Shown piece by piece: positions 1 through 5,384 of a stretch of 8,011 bases of DNA (its first letter is position 1; each line of letters begins with the position of its first letter). Location of the stretch: contig UQJF01000130.1 in NCBI GenBank assembly GCA_900541315.1, positions 1 through 8,011 on the forward strand. The letters run 5' to 3'. A program made the translations under genes and the position numbers. Origin of the DNA: an uncultured Clostridium sp. GTDB lineage: Bacteria > Bacillota > Clostridia > Lachnospirales > Lachnospiraceae. The notes under the pieces were generated by a model that was not told where the DNA came from, did no database searches, and saw only the letters and a program-made list of their open reading frames with translations.

Positions 1-47
1 GAGATGTAGCTCCGTCTCGTGGGCTCGGAGATGTGTATAAGAGACAG
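1..47 (+). other. Sequencing adapter (Nextera Read-2 side with index), not genomic
   Basis: Positions 14-47 match the Nextera/Tn5 Read-2 adapter, and 29-47 are the 19-bp Tn5 mosaic end (AGATGTGTATAAGAGACAG). Positions 1-5 (GAGAT) fit the end of the P7 flow-cell primer. The eight bases between them, 6-13 (GTAGCTCC), sit where the i7 index belongs; from memory they match Nextera XT index N718. Biological sequence therefore starts at 48. Any open reading frame reaching into 1-47 is an artefact there. Confidence 0.97.
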
Positions 48-620
48 ATACAGCAGCTCTGCTACACCGATCACAGAAAGAACACAGCTGTCCTTAATAT
101 TGATGATCAGGTTGTTGCCGATCTGGGGCATCAGGTTGCGGAGAGCCTGAGGCAGGATCACATAGATCATGGTCTGAACATGGGTCATACCGATGGATTT
201 TGCTCCCTCCGTCTGTCCCGGATCAATGGAAAGGATACCGCCTCGTACAGTCTCTGCCATATAGGCACCTGTATTAATAGATAAGATAAAATAAGCAGCC
301 TGAGTAATGGTAGAGTTAATTCCCAGCAAAGGCATAAGGCCATAATAGATAAACATAGCCTGGGCCATCATAGGTGTACCCCTGAAAAACTCTACATAGG
401 CATTTAAGATCAGACGTACCACCCATAAAAATCCCTTCTTTAAAGGATTATCCCCTTTTTCAGAAGGAATGGTCTGGACAATACCTACGGCAAAACCAAT
501 GAGGCATCCTACCAGCGTACCTACTAATGCGATCTTTAAGCTGACACCTGCCCCCTGCAGCATAGACATGCCGTAGCGGTTGAATACGACCATTACACGG
601 CCCATAAAATCTGTTGGCAT
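48..620 (-). CDS. Amino acid ABC transporter permease (HisM/GlnP type), 3' end missing
   Basis: This is the membrane-spanning subunit of a polar amino acid importer; it receives substrate from the binding protein and couples to a cytoplasmic ATPase. The ATG at 618-620 is preceded by AAGGAG six bases upstream. The frame is open for 191 codons to the adapter junction. The N-terminus (GMSMLQGAGVSLKIALVG) resembles the three-helix start of the His/Glu/Gln/Arg/opine permease family. The EAA loop, which docks on the ATPase, is clear at about residues 138-157: E138, G144 and L156-P157, with the sequence EGAKSIG followed by VILPQALRN. Family members are about 215-230 residues, so roughly 20-40 residues are lost. 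The gene starts 25 bases after the binding-protein stop, so the two are co-transcribed. An ATPase gene probably follows beyond the window. Substrate cannot be told from sequence. Confidence 0.95.
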
Positions 621-645
621 AATTTTCTCCTTTTTATCCCTTCAA

Positions 646-1557
646 TTAGTTTGCCAGAGGCTGTACAGAAATTGCCTCATCCATCATTGCAGAGAAATCA
701 TCTTTTGTCATCTTGGACAGAACACTGTCAATAGCTTCCTTTAACTCAGTATTACCCTTCTTTAAAGAAATACCAATATTGATGTCCTCATCTGTTACCT
801 GGAAATCATTTTCGCCGCCACCAAATTCAAGAAGCTTGAAATCCGGGTAAGCAACTAAAGCACCTTTACCAGTTGGCTGGTCAGTTACCACCAGATCACA
901 CTTATCAGCATTTAAAGACATCAGCATATCCGGTGCACTTGCTGTTGCTGCTAAGATATTAGCATCTTTGATCTGTGGAAGGCATGTATCATACCAGATC
1001 GTACTCTGCTGGGAAGTACAGGTAGCACCTGCCAGATCAGCTACGCTCTTTGCATCAGCATACTTGCTGCCGTTCTTAACCAGGGTAACAATGGTTGCAT
1101 AGTAATATGGCTCAGTAAAGTCAACTGCCTGAAGACGCTCTGTTGTAATGGACTGACCAGCAATAACGCAGTCAACCTGTCCTGTGCTTACAGCAGGGAT
1201 CAGTGAATCCCAGTCAAGGCGGACGATCTGCAGATCATATCCTAACTCATCACAGATCTTCTTAGCCATCATAACATCATATCCATAAGCATATTCATTA
1301 CTGTCATTGATCGGTACAGCACCATTGGAATCATTTGGCTGTGTCCAGTTATATGGTGCATATGCACACTCCATTGCTACCTTTAAAACCTTCTTTTCAC
1401 CGGATCCAGCAGCAGCTTCCTTAGATGTGCTTTCTCCCGCTGCGCTTGTCTGCTCTGCTGGAGCTGCTGTATTACTTCCGCCGCATGCTGTTAATGCACC
1501 TGCTGCCATTATTCCAGCAAATGCCAGGCTCATTATTCTCATTACATTTCTTTTCAT
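646..1557 (-). CDS. Polar amino acid ABC transporter substrate-binding lipoprotein
   Basis: This 303-residue extracellular binding protein, anchored to the membrane by lipid, delivers an amino acid to the permease encoded just downstream. Residues 1-25 form a lipoprotein signal with lipobox L22-T-A-C25. A small-residue and Glu-rich linker (26-56) is followed by an SBP_bac_3 fold. Visible family marks are the YGYDVMMAKKICDELGYDL segment (91-109), the SITTER segment with R141 (this Arg usually binds the ligand carboxylate), DFTEPYYY (146-153), and VVTDQPTG with D226, which often contacts the ligand amino group. The start at 1555-1557 is chosen because AAGGAG lies nine bases upstream and the lipoprotein signal begins there; an in-frame ATG at 1630-1632 would add 25 unlikely residues and lies inside the structured leader. 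The mature domain has six cysteines (63, 102, 130, 180, 192, 220), which is many for an exported protein. Ligand unknown. Confidence 0.96.
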   Translation of the reverse strand: MKRNVMRIMSLAFAGIMAAGALTACGGSNTAAPAEQTSAAGESTSKEAAAGSGEKKVLKVAMECAYAPYNWTQPNDSNGAVPINDSNEYAYGYDVMMAKKICDELGYDLQIVRLDWDSLIPAVSTGQVDCVIAGQSITTERLQAVDFTEPYYYATIVTLVKNGSKYADAKSVADLAGATCTSQQSTIWYDTCLPQIKDANILAATASAPDMLMSLNADKCDLVVTDQPTGKGALVAYPDFKLLEFGGGENDFQVTDEDINIGISLKKGNTELKEAIDSVLSKMTKDDFSAMMDEAISVQPLAN

Positions 1558-1762
1558 AATTGTTCTCTCCTTTATGCCTGTAATTTGAAAGTCTGATATC
1601 AAAAAACACCTGTCTTCATACCAAACAGACATGTCACCTTGGTGGTAACATCACCATAAATGAAAGCCATACCCGTTACCAGGTATGACTTCTTCGTTTT
1701 CCTTGGCTTCTTTTGCGAAACAGCCTTCCTGACTGCTGATTTTTATATAAATCAGCATTTGC
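1558..1762 (-). promoter_or_regulatory. Structured 5' leader of the amino acid importer operon (candidate attenuator or riboswitch)
   Basis: About 200 nt separate the predicted transcription start (near 1762) from the start codon. In transcript order the leader holds: hairpin A (1734-1757, 9-bp stem, 6-nt loop) at the very 5' end; hairpin B (1664-1691, 10-bp stem with one T-G pair, 8-nt loop); hairpin C (1631-1651, 8-bp stem with one T-G pair, 5-nt loop); and the terminator-like stem at 1601-1634. Seven loop bases of B (1675-1681) are perfectly complementary to 1643-1649, which contribute the 5' arm and loop of C, so a pseudoknot that competes with C is possible. Hairpin C in turn competes with the terminator stem. 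I see no T-box sequence and no match to a riboswitch class I know. Regulation is inferred from pairing only. Confidence 0.55.
1601..1634 (-). terminator. Terminator-like stem in the binding-protein leader (possible attenuator)
   Basis: On the minus strand ACATGTCT (1627-1634) pairs with AGACAGGTGT (1605-1615 region), leaving a two-base GG bulge, and is followed directly by six Ts (1601-1606). The stem is only moderate (about eight pairs) and lies some 45 bases upstream of the start codon, which fits conditional termination better than a strong end-of-operon terminator. Its 5' arm overlaps the 3' arm of the hairpin at 1631-1651, so the two cannot form together. Confidence 0.5.
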
Positions 1763-1768
1763 CCGCTT

Positions 1769-1797
1769 AGTATAGCATAACTGCTCCGCTTTTCCAA
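1769..1797 (-). promoter_or_regulatory. Sigma-A-type promoter of the amino acid importer operon
   Basis: On the minus strand, -35 TTGGAA (1792-1797) and -10 TATACT (1769-1774) are separated by exactly 17 bases. Transcription should start near 1762, just before hairpin A. It lies about 45 bases after the sortase stop codon, and no clear terminator is visible between them, so some readthrough from the sortase operon is possible. Confidence 0.75.
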
Positions 1798-1840
1798 TAG
1801 TAATTTTATTCTAACATGCCATATTTTCCACTATATTTTC

Positions 1841-2743
1841 CTACTTTTTCCCAGTTTCCTTAGAAACTGCCTCTGCTTCCTCTGCCTTTTTGATCATCAG
1901 GTCTGTCATCTTTTGCTGATACTCTTCATCCGCCGTGATCTCATTTCCCTCTTCATCTGCCTCTACAGCAAACAGAAAAGTTCTTGCATCATTGATCTCA
2001 TAGCTGCAGGTTACAAATGTATACAGTGCTTTCACCGGGTATTCTACGGTTTCTGCATAGGAGCATGGGGCGATCATCTCTTTTACAAACTCATCAAAAG
2101 CTTCCTGACTCTTAAAACGGGTCTTGCGCACAATAGGCTTTGCCTCTCCATAATAGCAGGATACCGCCTTTAAACGTATCTCCCGTTCAGGAGTATAAAT
2201 AGAAAAATACTGATGCTCTTTAAAATAAGAAGGATCTTTATAGCGGACAATATCTTTAAACATGCTTCCGTTCTTCATATTGTGTCCGTAAAGGATATTA
2301 TTTCTTCCCTCAAAATCTCCTTCGCTTTCATAATCCAGATAAATACTTCCGGCTACACTTGCTTCCCCGTTGAAATCATGTTTCAGGTAAAAATCATTAT
2401 CTGTTCCCTGTACAATAGGATAACTGATCTTCGTATCCGGAATATGGATCCAGCCGATAGTATCAGGATTTTCCTCTTTTAATTTTTCAAAATCATAGGG
2501 TGACTGGTATTCCTCTTTTTCAGGTTCTGTCTCCAGTTCCTGTTTTTCCGTTTCTTCTATTGTAATGGTCTCCTGGGTTGTCTGGGCAGCTTCCCTTGCA
2601 AGACGTTCATACTCTTCCTGGGCTCTTTTATCTGCAAGATAACTGTGCAAAGTCAGGCCGCCGCTTACAAAAAACACCAGAAGAGCAACGCAGACCACTA
2701 TTTTCCACAGAGTACCTCTGCCGCTTTTTTTGTTGTCTTCCAT
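1841..2743 (-). CDS. srtB: Class B sortase, membrane-anchored
   Basis: Sortases are cysteine transpeptidases at the outer face of the membrane that cut a C-terminal sorting motif and attach the protein to the cell wall. This one has 300 residues: a cytoplasmic KKSGRG start, one membrane segment (about 13-32), a charged Glu-rich stalk (about 38-80), then the catalytic domain (about 83-260). Class B marks are the NPDTIGWIHIPDTKISYPIVQ-like entry, catalytic H154 in LYGHNM, C246 in VTCSYE and R254 in DARTFLFAV. A highly charged tail of about 40 residues after residue 260 is longer than I expect for this class. AAGGAAAG precedes the ATG, and the ribosome binding site overlaps the end of the upstream gene 12 bases away, so the two genes form one operon. 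No substrate with a recognisable sorting signal is encoded in the window, so its target (pilin, haem protein or other) is unknown. Confidence 0.96.
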   Translation of the reverse strand: MEDNKKSGRGTLWKIVVCVALLVFFVSGGLTLHSYLADKRAQEEYERLAREAAQTTQETITIEETEKQELETEPEKEEYQSPYDFEKLKEENPDTIGWIHIPDTKISYPIVQGTDNDFYLKHDFNGEASVAGSIYLDYESEGDFEGRNNILYGHNMKNGSMFKDIVRYKDPSYFKEHQYFSIYTPEREIRLKAVSCYYGEAKPIVRKTRFKSQEAFDEFVKEMIAPCSYAETVEYPVKALYTFVTCSYEINDARTFLFAVEADEEGNEITADEEYQQKMTDLMIKKAEEAEAVSKETGKK

Positions 2744-2755
2744 GCTTTCTTTCCT

Positions 2756-3658
2756 TTATGCTGTATAAATCTGCTTTTTCACTGTTTTTTTCTGCCACTG
2801 TCCGGATCTTGCCACTGCCTCGTGCATCAGTAAAAGCAGTTCCATAAAGCTTCTAAAGCTTACCTGGCAGCGTTTTTCCTTCCAGCCAATGGTTCCCTGC
2901 CATGTGGCATTTCTGCGGAACAGTACACGTACTACAAAAGTTGCCGGACCATAATTTCCATTTTCCACATAGAAGCTGCGCGGGATGATCACAGAATGTT
3001 CCTTTGCATTTTCAGGAAGAGGATCAATCATCTCTGCAATCTTTTCCCTTAATTCAAATTCATTATAGAAGATCCTGCGGTCTTCTACTGCAGGATGAGA
3101 TACATCACCACTCATATTATGGTCTTCATAATTGCGCACTGCTACTTCACACATCTTTTTTCCAAGACCATATGGAAGCCTGGTAACTCCTGATCCCAGC
3201 TGTTGGTCAAAAAAGTCCATCAGCTCCATAAAACTGTTAAAACGGCTTTTAACTTCACTGCCTAGCTGTTCGATCACTCCCTGCCAGGAAGCATAGTAGC
3301 GGTACTGTACATGAAGACAGAAATCTGCCAGTTTTCCCGTATTTTCAGGCTCTAACATCTCCATACGGTTTTCTGTCTCATCTTCCATCAGATCCAGCCA
3401 GTCTTTTTTTCCGAAATTGCGCGGATCCACACTCTTCATAGGATAATGGATCTCATCAAACAATTCCTCTAACACAAACACCATTTCTGACAGGCTGTAA
3501 AAAGCAATGCCACCATTTTTGCTTTCATGATAGATTCTTCCTTTTAAGATCCTCTTTTCAAAATCATCAACAGCAATATGAACCTGTCGATAAGAGTTAG
3601 GTATGGCTCCAGTTTTCGCTATTGACATTTTCTCACCCACTTTTCTGTTTCGTACCAT
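2756..3658 (-). CDS. Unrecognised protein with three copies of a ~42-residue repeat
   Basis: I do not recognise a named family or function. No signal peptide or membrane segment is visible, so it should be cytoplasmic. Three copies of one module can be read: about 25-70 (most divergent), 113-154 and 241-282. Copies 2 and 3 align without gaps over 42 residues with 14 identities, including the shared WQG and SFMEL cores; copy 1 keeps a KG-I core and a Y-SLSEM core in matching places. The pattern suggests alternating beta strands and a terminal helix. Between copies 2 and 3 lies a non-repetitive basic and acidic stretch. I recall similar WQG modules in hypothetical proteins of Lachnospiraceae. 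Start: the ATG at 3656-3658 is the longest option, but the ATG at 3626-3628 has a better ribosome binding site (GGTGAG five bases upstream) and would give 290 residues. It is the first gene of the operon with the class B sortase and diverges from the BTAD regulator. Confidence 0.88.
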   Translation of the reverse strand: MVRNRKVGEKMSIAKTGAIPNSYRQVHIAVDDFEKRILKGRIYHESKNGGIAFYSLSEMVFVLEELFDEIHYPMKSVDPRNFGKKDWLDLMEDETENRMEMLEPENTGKLADFCLHVQYRYYASWQGVIEQLGSEVKSRFNSFMELMDFFDQQLGSGVTRLPYGLGKKMCEVAVRNYEDHNMSGDVSHPAVEDRRIFYNEFELREKIAEMIDPLPENAKEHSVIIPRSFYVENGNYGPATFVVRVLFRRNATWQGTIGWKEKRCQVSFRSFMELLLLMHEAVARSGQWQKKTVKKQIYTA

Positions 3659-3690
3659 CTCAATATAGTCATTATTATATAGGTTACTAT

Positions 3691-3719
3691 TTTATACCAT
3701 GATGCCGGGCAGGTGTCAA
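3691..3719 (-). promoter_or_regulatory. Strong sigma-A-type promoter of the repeat-protein/sortase operon
   Basis: On the minus strand, a consensus -35 TTGACA (3714-3719) and -10 TATAAA (3691-3696) are separated by exactly 17 bases. Transcription should start near 3684, giving a short leader of about 25 or 55 nt depending on which start codon is used. The -35 box lies inside the inverted repeat at 3711-3735, so a protein bound there would block the promoter. Confidence 0.8.
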
Positions 3720-3735
3720 AAGGTTTTTAACACCT
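3711..3735. promoter_or_regulatory. Inverted repeat overlapping the -35 box (operator candidate)
   Basis: A 25-bp imperfect palindrome: the 12-base arms around the central base match at 10 of 12 positions, with outer arms AGGTGT and ACACCT perfect. No T-run follows it on either strand in a place that would make it an obvious terminator. It covers the -35 hexamer of the repeat-protein promoter, the classical position for a repressor site. Confidence 0.5.
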
Positions 3736-3752
3736 ATACTGCTATCAGTATA
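3735..3752. promoter_or_regulatory. Perfect 7-bp inverted repeat (operator candidate)
   Basis: TATACTG (3735-3741) and CAGTATA (3746-3752) are exact reverse complements separated by CTAT. The site abuts the preceding palindrome and lies just upstream of the -35 box of the minus-strand promoter. Each arm contains a -10-like TATACT, but I found no -35 at the right distance on either strand, so an operator is more likely than a promoter. Confidence 0.45.
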
Positions 3753-3761
3753 CCAGACAGT

Positions 3762-3783
3762 GGTTACAAAACGGTTACAAAAC
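3762..3783 (+). repeat. Perfect tandem 11-bp direct repeat, candidate SARP/BTAD regulator binding site
   Basis: GGTTACAAAAC occurs twice in immediate succession (3762-3772 and 3773-3783). SARP-family regulators are known to bind heptamer direct repeats with 4-bp spacing, that is an 11-bp period that puts both copies on one face of the helix. Here the heptamer would be GGTTACA with spacer AAAC. The gene 120 bases away encodes a regulator with the SARP domain order. The repeat centre (about 3772) is nearly equidistant from the two predicted divergent transcription starts (about 3684 and 3852). Binding is inferred. Confidence 0.6.
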
Positions 3784-3816
3784 ACTACGGTTTTTGTATT
3801 TTTTTCAGGAATAAAC

Positions 3817-3845
3817 TGGACATTTTTAAACCGCATAGTTATACT
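3817..3845 (+). promoter_or_regulatory. Sigma-A-type promoter of the BTAD regulator gene
   Basis: The -35 TGGACA (3817-3822) and -10 TATACT (3840-3845) each match consensus at five of six bases and are 17 bases apart. Transcription should start near 3852, inside the inverted repeat at 3845-3875, leaving a leader of about 50 nt before the ATG. Confidence 0.72.
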
Positions 3846-3875
3846 TAAGATATGTATTTAACGTTCATATCTTAA
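3845..3875. promoter_or_regulatory. Perfect 10-bp inverted repeat at the transcription start of the regulator gene
   Basis: TTAAGATATG (3845-3854) and CATATCTTAA (3866-3875) are exact reverse complements around an 11-base spacer. The site touches the last base of the -10 box and spans the predicted transcription start. It could be an operator that blocks open-complex formation, or a hairpin in the 5' leader just ahead of the ribosome binding site at 3888-3893. AT-rich arms make the RNA hairpin weak, so I lean to a DNA site. Confidence 0.5.
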
Positions 3876-3903
3876 ATTTATATAGATAAGGAGACTTGTC
3901 ATT

Positions 3904-5175
3904 ATGCCATCTTCTTCTGATCAGAAACCAATGATCTATGTACAAACTCTTGGCGGTTTTTCCATTAAAACAGGAAACCTTCAGATCAACGATAACAGAA
4001 ACCAGTCAAAAAAGCCATGGGCCTTACTGGAATATCTGATAGTTTTCCAGAAAAAAGAAATCAGCCCTGCAGAACTGATCCACATTATCTGGGCAGATGA
4101 AACGGGAGCCAATCCAAGTGGTGCATTAAAGACCCTTATGTTCCGCTCCCGCAAACTGTTAGAGCCACTGGGGATCTCCCCACAAAAGCTTTTAGTCCAG
4201 CAAAGAGGCACCTATGCCTGGACCCAGGAATATCATACAGTCCTTGACATTGATGAATTTGAATCCATCTGCAACAAGGCCCTAAGCAGTTCTCTTTCTG
4301 CTGAAGAAAGCCTTAAACTGTGTCTGGATGGCCTGGCTCTTTATAAGGGAGACTTCCTTCCAAAGTCAGAATATGAATCCTGGGTCATTCCCATCAGCGC
4401 TTATTATCATTCTCTGTACCAGAAGCTGGTTTACAAGACCATTCAGCTGCTTTTGGACAAACAGGCTTACGGACAGATCACTTCTGTCTGCCAGACAGCC
4501 ATCGGGATTGAACCCTTCGATGAAGAATTCCATTATTATCTGGTCTATTCTTTATTTAAAGACGGACATACAGGCCAGGCATTAGAAGAATACAGCAACA
4601 CCTTAGATATGTTTTATAATGAATTTTCCATTTCACCAACGGAACATTTTAAGGACCTGTATAATACCATCCGCAACAGCGAACGGGGTATCAATACCAA
4701 TCTTGACTCCATACAAACTGCTTTAAACGAAGAAGGCAGCGGCGGGGCTTTCTACTGTGAATATCCGGTATTTCGTGATCTTTTCCAGTTAGAGCGCCGT
4801 TCCATCCAGCGTACCGGTGATTCTATTTATCTTTGTCTGCTGACCATTACCGGTATTGATGGAAACGTTCCAAAAAGCATGATCTTACAAAAAGCCATGG
4901 AGCACTTAAATACCTCTATTTTAAACTCCTTACGGTGCAGTGATGTTTTCACCCGCTACAGTATCAGCCAGTATCTGATCCTGCTTCCTACTGTAACAGC
5001 TGAAAAAGGCGAAATGGTATTAAAACGCATCATCACAAACTTCCGCAAACTGTATAACCGCAAAGACATTACTGTAGAGATGCGCTTACAGCCTATCCTT
5101 CCCTGGAAAAATGTACCCTTAAAAGAAACTCTGGAATATGGGGAAATGACACCTGAAACAGATGAAACTATATAA
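3904..5175 (+). CDS. SARP-like transcriptional regulator: winged helix, BTAD and decayed GGDEF-like domain
   Basis: A 423-residue cytoplasmic regulator. Residues about 11-107 form an OmpR/PhoB-like winged helix, opening with the VQTLGGFSIKTG strand usual for this class, then KKPWALLEYLI and a recognition-helix region ending in GTYAW. Residues about 114-260 are a bacterial transcriptional activator domain of TPR-like helices, with the YKGDFLP and AIGIEPFDEEFHYYLVYSLFKDG landmarks. Residues about 283-385 look like a degenerate GGDEF (nucleotide-cyclase fold): the usual RYGGDEF-ILLP stretch is replaced by RYSISQYLILLP (351-362), so cyclase activity is not expected. Such a domain could sense a ligand or mediate protein contacts. 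The ATG follows AAGGAG by ten bases. It is transcribed away from the repeat-protein/sortase operon and shares the intergenic region with it. Targets and signal are unknown; the adjacent 11-bp repeats suggest auto- and divergent regulation. Confidence 0.93.
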   Translation: MPSSSDQKPMIYVQTLGGFSIKTGNLQINDNRNQSKKPWALLEYLIVFQKKEISPAELIHIIWADETGANPSGALKTLMFRSRKLLEPLGISPQKLLVQQRGTYAWTQEYHTVLDIDEFESICNKALSSSLSAEESLKLCLDGLALYKGDFLPKSEYESWVIPISAYYHSLYQKLVYKTIQLLLDKQAYGQITSVCQTAIGIEPFDEEFHYYLVYSLFKDGHTGQALEEYSNTLDMFYNEFSISPTEHFKDLYNTIRNSERGINTNLDSIQTALNEEGSGGAFYCEYPVFRDLFQLERRSIQRTGDSIYLCLLTITGIDGNVPKSMILQKAMEHLNTSILNSLRCSDVFTRYSISQYLILLPTVTAEKGEMVLKRIITNFRKLYNRKDITVEMRLQPILPWKNVPLKETLEYGEMTPETDETI

Positions 5176-5186
5176 AACGATATTGG

Positions 5187-5206
5187 GGGCAAAAGGTATT
5201 TTGCCC
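5187..5206. repeat. Perfect inverted repeat just after the regulator stop codon
   Basis: GGGCAAAA (5187-5194) and TTTTGCCC (5199-5206) flank GGTA; one further G-C and one G-T pair extend the stem. It starts 11 bases after the stop codon. Neither side has a real T-run, so it is probably a 3'-end stabilising hairpin or a weak first terminator ahead of the stronger one at 5251-5287. Confidence 0.55.
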
Positions 5207-5250
5207 TCTCTGATACTGAATTGCTACGTGCTTTGCACTCCCACAATTTT

Positions 5251-5287
5251 AAAAACAGATGGAGCCAATATGGTCCCATCTATTTTT
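5251..5287. terminator. Bidirectional rho-independent terminator between convergent genes
   Basis: A 10-bp stem with one mismatch (5257-5266 with 5272-5281) encloses a 5-base loop. On the plus strand it is followed by A then five Ts (5283-5287), on the minus strand by five Ts after a G (complement of 5251-5255). It can end both the regulator transcript from the left and the L,D-transpeptidase transcript from the right. Confidence 0.8.
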
Positions 5288-5384
5288 GTATGTCCATATT
5301 ACACAGTGACGGTTCCTGTCTACATCAAAAAGCTCTGCCCTGCCACGCCCACATTCCGACAATACTGGGATGTGATCTCATCTC

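Noticed and set aside
1..47. Mobile element end (Tn5 mosaic end)
   Set aside because: The mosaic end is fused to P7, index and Read-2 sequence, and the same sequence occurs at the other end; this is library construction, not a natural transposon.
33..284. Plus-strand open frame starting in the adapter
   Set aside because: Its first codons are Tn5 mosaic-end sequence and the rest is antisense to the permease gene, which has a clear EAA loop on the other strand.
1558..1632. Longer N-terminus for the binding protein (ATG at 1630-1632)
   Set aside because: The added 25 residues precede a normal lipoprotein signal, span the terminator-like stem and the ribosome binding site of the ATG at 1555-1557, and have no good ribosome binding site of their own.
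1558..1762. T-box or cyclic di-GMP (GEMM) riboswitch ahead of the amino acid importer
   Set aside because: A GGTGG/ACC-like stretch and a GCAAAAGAAGCC stretch looked suggestive, but the conserved T-box core and the GEMM core sequences are absent and the stems do not match.
3735..3752. TATACT as a -10 box on either strand
   Set aside because: No -35-like hexamer at 16-18 bases was found on either strand; the symmetric arrangement fits an operator better.
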